DNA of 36,828 nucleotides. Source: a virus. The stretch is from positions 1 through 36,828 of the IMG/VR virus record IMGVR_UViG_3300028423_000812; one strand, written 5' to 3'. The position numbers were made by a program, and so were the translations under genes. Below, piece after piece: positions 1-8,940 of the stretch (positions are counted from its first letter, which is position 1; each line of letters opens with the position of its first letter). A model generated the notes under the pieces. The model was given only the letters and a program-made list of their open reading frames with translations, was not told the DNA's origin and made no database searches.

Positions 1-1
1 A

Positions 2-178
2 AATTATGATGATAGTGGTAATATAACGGCAGAAGAAGGGGCTGCAAATGCAGCAAAGGATCTTAGGGAAGGTTTTGAAAATCACATGAAAACTGTATCG
101 GGTATTTATGTAGGAATTGTACAGGTTGGTCTTGTTCCTACTCCAACGCCAACCTCATGGCTAGGGATGAAGCCCTAA
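2..178 (+). CDS. C-terminal end of an unidentified protein (partial)
   Basis: An open frame enters from the left edge and ends at TAA 176-178, giving 58 residues. The tail contains a proline/threonine stretch (VPTPTPTSWLGMKP). The product cannot be identified from this fragment. It sits just upstream of a promoter-like motif and the S1-domain gene, so it is probably the last gene of a preceding unit. The rest of the gene lies outside the window. Confidence 0.6.
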   Translation, partial: NYDDSGNITAEEGAANAAKDLREGFENHMKTVSGIYVGIVQVGLVPTPTPTSWLGMKP

Positions 179-184
179 TTAAAT

Positions 185-199
185 TGATATATAATATTG
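185..199 (+). promoter_or_regulatory. Promoter-like motif TGATATATAATATTG
   Basis: First of four intergenic copies of TGATATATA followed by an A/T-rich TA step. It starts 38 nt before the ATG at 223. The same motif starts 39 nt before the ATG at 1552 and 38 nt before the ATG at 15153. It resembles an extended -10 element (TGn + TATATA); no conserved -35 box is visible. Promoter function is inferred from recurrence and constant spacing. Confidence 0.5.
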
Positions 200-222
200 T
201 TACACTTTTAATTTAAAAATAA

Positions 223-1494
223 ATGGCAGACAAAAAAAGAACCAGGATTGGCAAAAAGAACGTCCAACCTACAATTAAAGAACAAGAAGCTGTTCAAACT
301 CAGGGGAAACAAGCAACTGACACCGTTGAAAACTGGCTAACCGATGAAGGTGAGTTTGATTGGGATGCATATCAAGCATCTTGCGTTACTCACATAAGAA
401 CACCGAATCCACACATTAAAACACTTAACGGTGAGCGTGTATTTTCGAGAGAATCATATGCTCAAGAAATGTATGACGCTATTACTGGACACAGTAGTAT
501 GTCAAACATGAGATCAACCGTTGATATGGGTGAGATTGTTGATGGTAAAATCTTTAATATTAGTGAAGAATGGATGTCAGTTGATGTTAACTATCGCGAA
601 ATGGTTTATGTAAAACTTTCAAAAGAACCAAAATATATTATTGAAGAATATAAACCAGGGGATGAGGTTTCTGTATTAATTAACTCAAAGGAAGATCAAA
701 TTTTAGGTTCAATTTCAGGCGGAATGAAGCAAAGAGTCTTTATGGACTTACGGGCCGGGGTTGAAGATGGAGATACAGCGTGGGTTGGTAAAGTAACTTA
801 TATGATTGAAAATGGAGGTTACATTGTCGACATTCAAGGTGTTGAATGCTTTATGCCAGGTTCACTTGCAGGAATTAATAAATTACATGACTTTAATTCG
901 ATTGTTGGTAAAGAAATCTATGTTGTTCCCGTTTCGTTCTCAATTGAAAGAGGAACTATTGTTGTATCTCACCGCAAATACTTAAAGGCCTTAATTCCTA
1001 GTCAAATTGAAAGCTTAAAGGCAGACATTGAAAATAAACAGTCGGGTGAAGTTACAGGTACTGCTAAGTATGGAGTATTTGTTGAATTCAATACATGTTT
1101 AACTGGTATGATTCACGTTAACGATCTTGATGAAGCAACAATGGCCAAATTTAAGGCACGTGAAATCAAACCAGGTGATCCTGTAGAATTTTGGATTAAA
1201 GACATTATTTCTAATTCTAAAATTACGCTCAGTCAAAAGGCAGAAACAATTAACAACCCATGGAAAGATATTGAAAAGAAATTTAAGGTTCCATGTAATA
1301 TTGAAGCAACTGTAAAGACTAAAAAGGATTATGGATTGTTTATTACAGTTGACAAAGGATTAGTTGGTTTATTACATGTTAGTGAACTTGACGAGAGCGT
1401 TATGGATTTATATAATCCAGGCGATAAAATCACAGTACAGGTCAATAGAATTGATAAGGATTCTCAAAAGATATTCCTAAAGCTTCCTGAATAA
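223..1494 (+). CDS. Ribosomal protein S1-like protein with four S1 domains
   Basis: 423 residues. After a charged N-terminal region (about 1-95) come four OB-fold S1-type repeats at about 101-165, 183-250, 273-338 and 355-421. The last two are the most typical, with signatures KYGVFVEF...GMIHVNDL and DYGLFITV...GLLHVSEL followed by PGD and a basic strand. Tandem S1 repeats bind single-stranded RNA. In bacterial ribosomal protein S1 (usually six repeats) they bring mRNA to the 30S subunit. This protein has fewer repeats, so it could be a viral S1 mimic that favours phage mRNAs, or another RNA-binding factor acting in the host cytoplasm. The start follows an A/T-only leader with no Shine-Dalgarno. 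A promoter-like motif lies 38 nt upstream. The domain call is solid; the role in translation is inference. Confidence 0.8.
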   Translation: MADKKRTRIGKKNVQPTIKEQEAVQTQGKQATDTVENWLTDEGEFDWDAYQASCVTHIRTPNPHIKTLNGERVFSRESYAQEMYDAITGHSSMSNMRSTVDMGEIVDGKIFNISEEWMSVDVNYREMVYVKLSKEPKYIIEEYKPGDEVSVLINSKEDQILGSISGGMKQRVFMDLRAGVEDGDTAWVGKVTYMIENGGYIVDIQGVECFMPGSLAGINKLHDFNSIVGKEIYVVPVSFSIERGTIVVSHRKYLKALIPSQIESLKADIENKQSGEVTGTAKYGVFVEFNTCLTGMIHVNDLDEATMAKFKAREIKPGDPVEFWIKDIISNSKITLSQKAETINNPWKDIEKKFKVPCNIEATVKTKKDYGLFITVDKGLVGLLHVSELDESVMDLYNPGDKITVQVNRIDKDSQKIFLKLPE

Positions 1495-1512
1495 ACTGAA
1501 CATTTGTGAGTG

Positions 1513-1527
1513 TGATATATACTAAGT
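1513..1527 (+). promoter_or_regulatory. Promoter-like motif TGATATATACTAAGT
   Basis: Second copy of the TGATATATA motif, in the 57-nt gap after the S1-like gene and 39 nt before the ATG at 1552. The downstream genes are closely spaced, so this motif could drive the amidoligase gene and the following baseplate genes. Function is inferred. Confidence 0.5.
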
Positions 1528-1551
1528 AAAGGTATAATATCATAATCATTA

Positions 1552-2862
1552 ATGCAAACTTTAAATAGACATTCAAACTCAGACTCTATCCTTAACGCAT
1601 CTCAAGTTGGGGTGGAGTTTGAGTTTTATTCTAATCATAGCCTAGAAGAGACTCAACGTCAAGTCTCAGATCTACTTGGTCGTAAGATTCAAATAGAGAC
1701 TAAGGCTCACTCTGAGTTTCAACCCGACGCTAAGACGTTTAAGATGGAGCCAGATATGAGTGGTGGAAAGGGACTAATTGAATTAGTTACCGGTGCCATT
1801 CCATATAGAAATGCAAGAATTGTTATTTCTAAGATGTTAAAATGGATTGATGAAAATGGCTATACGACTGATAGATCTTCAATACATTTGAACCTTTCTT
1901 TTCAAAATGATTACTTAGACGATAATAATGTCATTTCAAAGATGAATACTCTAAAATTTATCCTTGAATTTAATGAGGCACAGGTTTATAAATTATTCCC
2001 AAATAGAGAAAATTCAATCTATGCAAAATCAATAAAATGGGTAATGCCTAAACATGAATCCTTTTATTTTAATGAGGGTTCTTTTTCTACAAACAATTTT
2101 AATTTTCCAAATACAAAGTATTATGGAGTAAACTTTGAGAAAAAGATCAAAAACTATCTTGAGTTTAGATACATTGGCGGAAAGGATTACGAAAAGAAAA
2201 AAGATCAAATCTTTTACTTATTAGATAGGTTTATTATTCAAATGTGGAAGTCTTGTTATCACACAGAATTTACGAAAGAGAATAAACTTGAATTAAAAAA
2301 AATTCTAAATAAAAATTTACCATATCGTGAGATCCTAAGAGATTATAAAAACTTAAAGAAATATTTTCCACACGTTGATGTAATGGTTGACTTACAAGAG
2401 TCCGAGCCTATAATAAGGTTACATTGGGAACGATTCAAAGCAAAGGTTATTCAACTTTTAGCATCTGGTGGAATGGCGGACGGTATTATTAATTATGATT
2501 CTGACATTGGAATTGTTCAAGTAAAGGATGGTAAATTTCCAGTGTGCTACGAAATTGACGGCTTTGATTTAGTTGACTGTGAAATAAGCGGTAATGTGTT
2601 TAATTCCAACTTATATTCGTGTACTGTGGATAATTCAATACTCGAGCATTGTAACCTATATCAAGGTACCAATGTTAAAGAATCTAAGATTAAGTCATCA
2701 TATGTACATGGGAGCTGTAAGGCTACCAATTGTTATGTCTTTGGTAGGGATGGAGTTTTTAAGGGTAAAATGATTGGAGGAATCTTTAGGGAAGGATTCA
2801 TTGATGATAATACAAGATTTGACGAAACAGAAGTTGTCGTTAGTAAAAAAATAAATTCGTAA
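1552..2862 (+). CDS. Amidoligase-like (COOH-NH2 ligase) protein with beta-helix-like C-terminus
   Basis: 436 residues. The N-terminal two thirds carry the motif order of the amidoligase/glutamine-synthetase-like COOH-NH2 ligase families: GVEFEF (20-25), an acidic EPDMS (66-70), IELVTGAIPY (76-85), SSIHLNLSF (109-117, at the position of the family's G-x-H-x-H motif) and LEFRYIGG (203-210). Such enzymes use ATP to join a carboxylate to an amine, often to modify peptides, cell-wall material or proteins. From about residue 332 the sequence changes to short repeats (DCEISGNVFNSNLYSC, then NSILEHCNL, KESKIKSS), which suggest a right-handed beta-helix or pentapeptide-like fold. The gene ends one base before the next start. 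Its place among virion genes suggests a structural role or modification of a virion component. The substrate is unknown. The family call rests on motif reading only. Confidence 0.55.
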   Translation: MQTLNRHSNSDSILNASQVGVEFEFYSNHSLEETQRQVSDLLGRKIQIETKAHSEFQPDAKTFKMEPDMSGGKGLIELVTGAIPYRNARIVISKMLKWIDENGYTTDRSSIHLNLSFQNDYLDDNNVISKMNTLKFILEFNEAQVYKLFPNRENSIYAKSIKWVMPKHESFYFNEGSFSTNNFNFPNTKYYGVNFEKKIKNYLEFRYIGGKDYEKKKDQIFYLLDRFIIQMWKSCYHTEFTKENKLELKKILNKNLPYREILRDYKNLKKYFPHVDVMVDLQESEPIIRLHWERFKAKVIQLLASGGMADGIINYDSDIGIVQVKDGKFPVCYEIDGFDLVDCEISGNVFNSNLYSCTVDNSILEHCNLYQGTNVKESKIKSSYVHGSCKATNCYVFGRDGVFKGKMIGGIFREGFIDDNTRFDETEVVVSKKINS

Positions 2863-2863
2863 A

Positions 2864-3706
2864 ATGGGCGAAATCAGAAGTGGAAATAATACAGGACTAA
2901 GTGCATCAAGAGATTTTGGTGATAATTGTCTGAATGCATTCCTTGATGAAATTGGGGATGAAATTACAGGTGCTTGTATGGTTCCTGTAAACCTACCACA
3001 GCGCGAAATCTTAAATATTATTAAACGTGCTAAAAAATGGTTCTATAAAAAATATGAGTACTCCGTAACTGAGAACTTTTATCATATTCCAGAGGGTGTA
3101 TTTAGTACAGACTATTTTAAAAGTCATAGGGCATTACATCTACCAGGTGCAAGACCCGATGGTTCCGGGGAAGTTTATTCAGTATTTGGACTTTGGGATT
3201 TAACAAGTGGCTGGCAGGGCGGTGCCGGTGGAATGGATGTTAGATTTGAAGATGGAAATGATTTCTCAATCGATAAGCTATTATTTAGAGATGCATATGA
3301 AGGATCGGGTCCAGCTGAATTTGCTGAAGAGTTACAGTACTATGTTGTTAATCAATCACTTGTTGATATGGCTAGACAGATTCTAGAGAATCCTATTTCT
3401 TTTTCATATTCACAATTAACTGGAGAACTAAAGTTCATGGGAGATACGCCAAAGGGTGATGTAATTTTACAGGTTTATGAGACCATATCAGACTGTGCAC
3501 TTTATAATGATGAAATATTCTTTAGATATGTGAGTGCTAAGATTAAACAATCACTCGGTGCTAAACTTGGCATCTTTAAGTTTGCACTTCCTGGCAATGT
3601 TGATTTTGATTATGATGCAATTAAGTCAATGGGAGACGAAGAGCTTGCTGAAATAAACGAAGAAATTAAAGGAGATGAAGGCGTTGATTGGATGTTCCAT
3701 AGCTAA
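2864..3706 (+). CDS. Probable virion structural protein (neck or baseplate region)
   Basis: 280 residues, starting 1 nt after the preceding stop. No catalytic motif is visible. A helical segment near residues 46-65 (REILNIIKRAKKWFYKKYEY) is followed by Gly-rich and aromatic loops. The C-terminal part has a lysine-bearing helix, then LPGNVDFDYDAIKSMGDEEL and an acidic tail. The make-up is that of a structural connector and not an enzyme. The position directly before gp25 and gp6 supports a virion role. I cannot assign a T4 counterpart with confidence; neck or head-tail completion proteins and baseplate-associated proteins are the candidates. Confidence 0.5.
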   Translation: MGEIRSGNNTGLSASRDFGDNCLNAFLDEIGDEITGACMVPVNLPQREILNIIKRAKKWFYKKYEYSVTENFYHIPEGVFSTDYFKSHRALHLPGARPDGSGEVYSVFGLWDLTSGWQGGAGGMDVRFEDGNDFSIDKLLFRDAYEGSGPAEFAEELQYYVVNQSLVDMARQILENPISFSYSQLTGELKFMGDTPKGDVILQVYETISDCALYNDEIFFRYVSAKIKQSLGAKLGIFKFALPGNVDFDYDAIKSMGDEELAEINEEIKGDEGVDWMFHS

Positions 3707-3722
3707 TTATAATAAATAAGAT

Positions 3723-4076
3723 ATGGAGTTGTATATAAAAACAGTTGGTGATCCAAACTTTAATGGCACTGAGGTACAGACAAAAGATGAGGTTAAACAA
3801 CTTTTAACCCAAATTGAAACAATCCTATTCACAAATAAGGGTGAAGTACTTGGTGACATTGATTTTGGTTGTAGCCTAAATGATCTTATATATGAACTAA
3901 ATGCAAACGAATATACATTAAAAAACGAAATTGAAACACAAATTGACAAATATTGTCCATTGTCAACAAAATATGATGTTAAAACCGACATTGTATTTGT
4001 AAGAGGTGAAATTAGAGACGAGGCGTATATAGATATTACTGTCGATAATACATTTGTGTTATCAGTGTCTCCATAA
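3723..4076 (+). CDS. 25: Baseplate wedge protein, gp25-like (GPW/gp25 family)
   Basis: 117 residues, close to T4 gp25 (132). The central part matches the GPW/gp25 pattern: LLTQIETILFTNKGEVLGD (about 28-46), then DFGCSLNDLIYEL and a helix that ends near the conserved I-x-x-Y/W-x-P region (IDKYCPL). In contractile-tail phages this small lysozyme-like-fold protein sits in the baseplate wedge and contacts the first sheath ring, together with gp6 and gp53. It lies 15 nt upstream of the gp6-like gene, the usual pairing in many T4-like and P2-like tails. The start is preceded by taataaataagat with no Shine-Dalgarno. Confidence 0.88.
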   Translation: MELYIKTVGDPNFNGTEVQTKDEVKQLLTQIETILFTNKGEVLGDIDFGCSLNDLIYELNANEYTLKNEIETQIDKYCPLSTKYDVKTDIVFVRGEIRDEAYIDITVDNTFVLSVSP

Positions 4077-4091
4077 AAAATTAAAATAGCA

Positions 4092-5921
4092 ATGGCTGAA
4101 TTAAAATTCTTAACAAAAACTAGAGCGTTGGCTCGACAGGTCTTTGAAGACACAAGGACTTATATTTCTAGAGTATATGGTAGATCTGGCACATTGTTTA
4201 CCAATGCATCGCCATTTGCGCAGATTCTTAGAGTTTTATCTGAGATCAGTGAACTTATTCTTTTCTATGTTGAAGATTCTACAGTTGAACAAAATATTTA
4301 CACTGCACAACAACCAGAATCAATATATGGTTTAGCTCGACTTACTGGGCATGATCCAACTCGAGGATTTGCAGCGACAGGTGAGGTTTCAATTAGACTA
4401 AACTCGCAATCTGGTTTATTTAATAAAATTGCAGGCGATGGTATTTCAATACCCGCTAACGCTGAATTAAAAATGGAAGCAAATGGACTTTCGTATATGA
4501 TTAGAACATCTAAAGATGCATTTAGAATTAATAAATCACAAAAGGAAAGAATAAAGGCAGTCATTGTTCAGGGTAAATTAGAAACACAAACCGTGACTGG
4601 AACTGGTGAATCGTTTCAGTCATTTAATATTCAAACTGGAGGAAAAACTGATCATAACTCGGTGAAGGTCTCTGTTAATGGAGAACAATGGACTAAATTT
4701 AACTCCATCTACGAGATGAATGGAGGAGATAAGGGTTTTATTGTTAAGACTGGGCTTAGCGGTGGACTTGACGTTTATTTTGGTACAAACAATTTTGGTA
4801 CAGTACCTCAACTCGGTGCTTCAATAGATATTGATTATATTGTGCATGATGGTGCTAAAGGTAATGTTGAAGATGCTGAAGACTTAAAGGTTAAATGGAT
4901 TGACGAGGGAAAAGATTCAACCGGTAACTTTTTTGACTTAAATGAATTGTTAGAAGTTGAAGTTACTTCTGCACCAAAAATGGGAGCCGAACCTGAATCG
5001 ACTGAATTCACTAAACTAATTGCACCGTTTGCAAGTAAATCATTTGTCTTGGCAACACCTGATAATTACGAATACTTTTTATCAAGATATGGCATTTTCT
5101 CATATATTGATGCATACAATACAAGTGAAGATGGTTATATTGATGATGATAATGTGATTTATATCTTTGCAGTTCCAGATATTAATAAGAAACTTGCAAA
5201 AAATCAAGACTATTTTTCAATTCCACAACAAGAAATGTTCTTTGATCAAACAGAGTATGATAAAATGACAGAGGTTCTGCAAGAGAGTGGGCAAATGATG
5301 GTAACGAGTGAAGTAAAGTTTGTAAGGCCAAAAATTCGTAAATATGCAGTTGACATTTCTGTTAGATATTTTGAAGGATTTAGTAAAGAAGACATTTTTA
5401 ATGATATTAGAGCTGTGGTTTCAAATTATATGTTGAACATTACTCGCCGTGATAAATTACCTAAGAGTGATATTATTTATGTCCTAGAGGAAGTTGAGGG
5501 GGTTGATGCAGTAAACGTTCAATTTAGAAGTGAAACTGAAGAGACTGCACGTAGACTTGGTTACTATGAGTCAGTAACAACGACAATTGCAGCACAAGAG
5601 CCAGTAACCCTTGAAGACATTGGTAATGGAAAACAAAAGTATGTGTTCTTTAAGAAGATTGACGAAGTTAAAAAAGTCAATATTCAACCAGGTGATCCGA
5701 TTCCATATGATATTGCAGGCCTTGACCAATGGGGAGACATTATCATGGAAAAAGAGGAGGTTGCAGTGTTTAGGGGAGGTTGGTTAGATCGCGACGGTGA
5801 CCTAATCGAAGATGAGCCAAAGATTAATGAAGAAGCAAGTCTTTCTGTAACGTTTGACGAAACACCAGTACCTAGAACAGTTTACACTAGATTACAGGCA
5901 GGAAATAGAAAAGCACTATAA
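4092..5921 (+). CDS. 6: Baseplate wedge protein, gp6-like (baseplate J family)
   Basis: 609 residues, compared with 660 in T4 gp6. The N-terminal signature is shared with T4-like gp6 proteins: an aromatic helix, SPFAQILRVLSEISELILFY (about 41-60), a TAQQPESIYGLARLTGHDP block and an ATGEVSIRL beta-strand. The middle holds IPANAELKMEANG and a baseplate-J-like region. The C-terminal half contains the predicted alpha/beta repeat YAVDISVRYFEGFSKEDI...NYML. In T4, gp6 dimers form the inner ring that holds the baseplate wedges together. The stop codon overlaps the next start by one base (TAATG), which points to coupled translation. Confidence 0.85.
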   Translation: MAELKFLTKTRALARQVFEDTRTYISRVYGRSGTLFTNASPFAQILRVLSEISELILFYVEDSTVEQNIYTAQQPESIYGLARLTGHDPTRGFAATGEVSIRLNSQSGLFNKIAGDGISIPANAELKMEANGLSYMIRTSKDAFRINKSQKERIKAVIVQGKLETQTVTGTGESFQSFNIQTGGKTDHNSVKVSVNGEQWTKFNSIYEMNGGDKGFIVKTGLSGGLDVYFGTNNFGTVPQLGASIDIDYIVHDGAKGNVEDAEDLKVKWIDEGKDSTGNFFDLNELLEVEVTSAPKMGAEPESTEFTKLIAPFASKSFVLATPDNYEYFLSRYGIFSYIDAYNTSEDGYIDDDNVIYIFAVPDINKKLAKNQDYFSIPQQEMFFDQTEYDKMTEVLQESGQMMVTSEVKFVRPKIRKYAVDISVRYFEGFSKEDIFNDIRAVVSNYMLNITRRDKLPKSDIIYVLEEVEGVDAVNVQFRSETEETARRLGYYESVTTTIAAQEPVTLEDIGNGKQKYVFFKKIDEVKKVNIQPGDPIPYDIAGLDQWGDIIMEKEEVAVFRGGWLDRDGDLIEDEPKINEEASLSVTFDETPVPRTVYTRLQAGNRKAL

Positions 5922-6193
5922 TGGAATCTTTATTTAAAGACTTACTAAAATATAAATTAAAAAACCTTTACTCTGGTGCAAAATCCAGAAAGGATAATAG
6001 GCTAAATACTGGATTTGACTATTCAAGTAGTTTAATGCAGAATAACTTGGCCAGGCATATTTTACGTAACCAAACCTTAATTGATTTTGTTTCATTTATT
6101 AATGACTATTTAAGTCAACTAATAAATGCAGTTAAGAATTTACAACAGTGGAAAAATTACACTGTAAAAAAGGATGATAATAACGTTAGATAA
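5921..6193 (+). CDS. Small baseplate-cluster protein of unknown function
   Basis: 90 residues, basic, predicted mostly helical (LLKYKLKNLYSGAKSRK near the start; a hydrophobic helix FVSFINDYLSQLINAVKNL near 57-75). Both ends overlap neighbours by one base (TAATG at 5919-5923 and TAATG at 6191-6195), so it is almost certainly co-translated with the gp6-like and gp7-like proteins. That placement suggests a small subunit or assembly factor of the baseplate wedge. I see no recognised family. Confidence 0.7.
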   Translation: MESLFKDLLKYKLKNLYSGAKSRKDNRLNTGFDYSSSLMQNNLARHILRNQTLIDFVSFINDYLSQLINAVKNLQQWKNYTVKKDDNNVR

Positions 6194-8928
6194 TGTATAA
6201 TAACCTTAAAATATTTAGAGGCACTGACTATAATCTAAATGCCACACAAGATTCAAATGGAGTATGGGACGCATCTGTCTATTTAGATGAAGTTTCTACT
6301 GGCCTTTATGAGTCAGTCAATATCTTTATTCTTGAAGAGGTTGTTTCAAATAGTAACACATACCTAAATAAACCCATTTCAGAATCTCAAAATTCAACAC
6401 AATTTGAATTTGAATGGGCAATTAATGCATACGAATCTGAAGATATTTTAATGTATGGCGCCAAGCTTGAGAATGGCATTATTAAAATTAATGAAAAGAA
6501 AACACAGTCAATTGATATACTTGACAACTCAACTTCAATTGGAGTTATTGATGACTTAAATGAAGTTGCTAGTGTTGATAACGAAGCAATTCAGATAAAC
6601 GTTGCACTAAGCTCTCAGGTTGAAGGTAGACATCAGAGAACACTTCTGGTTTACTCTAACGATGGCGTTGATAAAACACTAGTCGCTAGAATACTTATCT
6701 ATGGTGAAGTCGAGGGTGAAGATGAGAGACTACGTATACTATTACAAAACTTTGGTGCAACTCTAGAAGTTGAAGATTTTATCCTATTTAAGGAGCATGA
6801 TATTACAGAAATGGCGCCAGACTATATTTTGTTAAATCAAAAGAGAAGAGAGCTACTTTTAGAACTTTCAAATATTAAGCCGTTTATTGGCACATACAAA
6901 GCAGTTTTAAATGCTATTGATTTCTTTGGCTATAATAATTTAACGCTAAAGGAATATTGGTTGAATATAAACACAGGTAGCAATTCATTCGGTAAATTGC
7001 GTGCAATACCTGTTCCAAACTCAAGTAAATATGGAGAGGCAATACGTAAAAACACTCAAGTTGAGGTACCTTCAAGCAATCTTAAAAAGACAAGTCGATT
7101 TAGCCTAGTTTATAAGATTAATGTACCCAATGGCGAAGTTGACCAATGGGACATACCTAAGGTAGATGAGGTATTTGATTTTACACCTGAAGAAGTTTTA
7201 ATAAAGTTATATGGTTTAAAAAAGAAGCTACATAAAGAATACTTGCCAATGAGCGCAAGGATTGTTGATATTACAGGTGAGGGTGATTTCTTTGCACAAA
7301 AGAATCAAAACATTTGGAACAATCAAAATCCAATTACATTTGTTACTGAAGGGATTGATATTAAATATGAACAATTTCCATTGAATAGAAAACTCTTTAT
7401 TGAGGATATATCTTTGGTACTAAAAAAGGTTTATGATCCAGATGATACAACCGGAACAGGATATGTCGATACTCAAGCAATTTTAAATACAGAATTTAAG
7501 GATTACGATACATTAAGTTCACAGCAACTTAAAGATTTAAGAGAAGCTATAACCACATTTTATCAGACATATCATGATGCACCATTAGATACATTTAATA
7601 GAAGTATTGACAATAGTACGCAAGTTCATGTTGGCTGTCCAATTATTCTTGATGGAGAAAAGACATTTGATACAACATGGGACTCTGCTAAATTTACATG
7701 GTTAGACGCAATTGACCAACAAGTTACATGGGATAGTTGGTGGAAACGTTGGGTATATGAGATTGAATGGATTATTTATGGGCCTAATGGCTGGCAACAT
7801 TCATTTAAAGGGCCAATTGATGACTATTTACAGTTTCCAATTTTCTTACCATATGAAGGTAAATATGATGTTGAAATGAGAACATATGACCTATTTGGAC
7901 ATAGATCATATGATAAAAAATCAGCAATGATTAATGTTAACCTAAAGGAAATTGAGTTATATGGTTTCTATAAGCAAATTGGCAGTAACGGTTGGTCAGA
8001 TAGAGAAGATGTAACATGGAACGAAGGTGGTGGAGTATGGGAATTACCATTTCAAAATGAAACTCCAATCCAAGAAATTCCAGCAAGTTGGTACCTTGGA
8101 CTAGATCGTTCTAATTATGTACATGCTGAACAGGATGGTTTGAACTTCTCAACCGTTTCAAGATACACTGACATTTTTTCTGAAAGTGGTTATAGTGAGA
8201 CTTCAGGTCCTTATACCTGGGACAATTCAGACTTTAGCTGGAATTGGACTAGCGAAATATGGTGGGAAGGTACTAGAATCGGATCAGATATTGCAGCTTC
8301 GTTTCTAATACAGGACATTCAAAATGGTTCTGAACTAACTATTAATCATATTGATCCGGTGACAAACGAATTAGTAAGTGGTTCAATTATAATTCAAGGA
8401 ACAACTCCAACCGGGCCAACCGATGTTTTAAACTGGCAAGGAATTGCAAATGAGCTTAATAATTCAACTGATCCAATTATATCTAAATTTGTGTATAACT
8501 TGGTAGTTAAAGAGTTAAATACGCCACCTGCAGATACAGTGTTGTACATAATGGCGGTTGGTAAAAACTATTCACGATCTTATGATTTTGAATCAATATC
8601 GATTACAAATGGAGAGGTAAATGGAGAGGTTCATCAAAGAACATACAATCCAACGTATGATGATACTGAGATTTATACATCATGGAGAAGTGTTAATAGA
8701 TCAACACATGTGACGTTTTGTGCAGAGTACTCAAAGTTCCCTGGTATGAAATTAAAACAGTGGAAGATTACAAATAATACGAACCCAGATAAAAGTGATA
8801 TATATTATGGTGATATAGTATTAACTTATCTTTTTAAATATCCTGGAGATTACACAATCTCATTGGATGTTGAAGATTCAAATGGAAATACTAAATCTGT
8901 ACATAGAAACATGTTAAAAGTAAACTAA
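6193..8928 (+). CDS. Large baseplate wedge protein, possibly gp7-like, with PKD-like domains
   Basis: 911 residues, against 1032 for T4 gp7. A helical core at about 170-255 (RLRILLQNFGATLEVEDFIL, then RRELLLELSNIKPFIGTYKA and DFFGYNNLTLKEYWLNI) resembles the region of gp7-type proteins that links wedge subunits. Later come two beta-sandwich segments with the PKD-like pattern of G-x-Y-D/T-V/I strands: PYEGKYDVEMRTYDLFGH at about 554-571 and YPGDYTISLDVEDSNGN near the C-terminus. Such Ig-like folds are common on phage surface proteins. The gene order 25-6-small-this gene matches the wedge gene order of T4-like phages. The gp7 equivalence is inferred from order, size and weak similarity; the structural role is more certain. 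Confidence 0.6.
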   Translation: MYNNLKIFRGTDYNLNATQDSNGVWDASVYLDEVSTGLYESVNIFILEEVVSNSNTYLNKPISESQNSTQFEFEWAINAYESEDILMYGAKLENGIIKINEKKTQSIDILDNSTSIGVIDDLNEVASVDNEAIQINVALSSQVEGRHQRTLLVYSNDGVDKTLVARILIYGEVEGEDERLRILLQNFGATLEVEDFILFKEHDITEMAPDYILLNQKRRELLLELSNIKPFIGTYKAVLNAIDFFGYNNLTLKEYWLNINTGSNSFGKLRAIPVPNSSKYGEAIRKNTQVEVPSSNLKKTSRFSLVYKINVPNGEVDQWDIPKVDEVFDFTPEEVLIKLYGLKKKLHKEYLPMSARIVDITGEGDFFAQKNQNIWNNQNPITFVTEGIDIKYEQFPLNRKLFIEDISLVLKKVYDPDDTTGTGYVDTQAILNTEFKDYDTLSSQQLKDLREAITTFYQTYHDAPLDTFNRSIDNSTQVHVGCPIILDGEKTFDTTWDSAKFTWLDAIDQQVTWDSWWKRWVYEIEWIIYGPNGWQHSFKGPIDDYLQFPIFLPYEGKYDVEMRTYDLFGHRSYDKKSAMINVNLKEIELYGFYKQIGSNGWSDREDVTWNEGGGVWELPFQNETPIQEIPASWYLGLDRSNYVHAEQDGLNFSTVSRYTDIFSESGYSETSGPYTWDNSDFSWNWTSEIWWEGTRIGSDIAASFLIQDIQNGSELTINHIDPVTNELVSGSIIIQGTTPTGPTDVLNWQGIANELNNSTDPIISKFVYNLVVKELNTPPADTVLYIMAVGKNYSRSYDFESISITNGEVNGEVHQRTYNPTYDDTEIYTSWRSVNRSTHVTFCAEYSKFPGMKLKQWKITNNTNPDKSDIYYGDIVLTYLFKYPGDYTISLDVEDSNGNTKSVHRNMLKVN

Positions 8929-8940
8929 ATAAACAAAAAG

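Noticed and set aside
3707-4153. Minus-strand open frame opposite gp25 (148 residues)
   Set aside because: It mirrors a well-supported gp25-like gene, has no family features and no partner genes on that strand. The same applies to the other minus-strand frames, for example at 12595-12921 and 30155-30538.
8796-8810. TGATATATATTATGG as a further promoter
   Set aside because: It lies within the coding region of the gp7-like gene (codons for SDIYYGD) and is about 145 nt from the next start, unlike the fixed 38-39 nt spacing of the gene-proximal copies.
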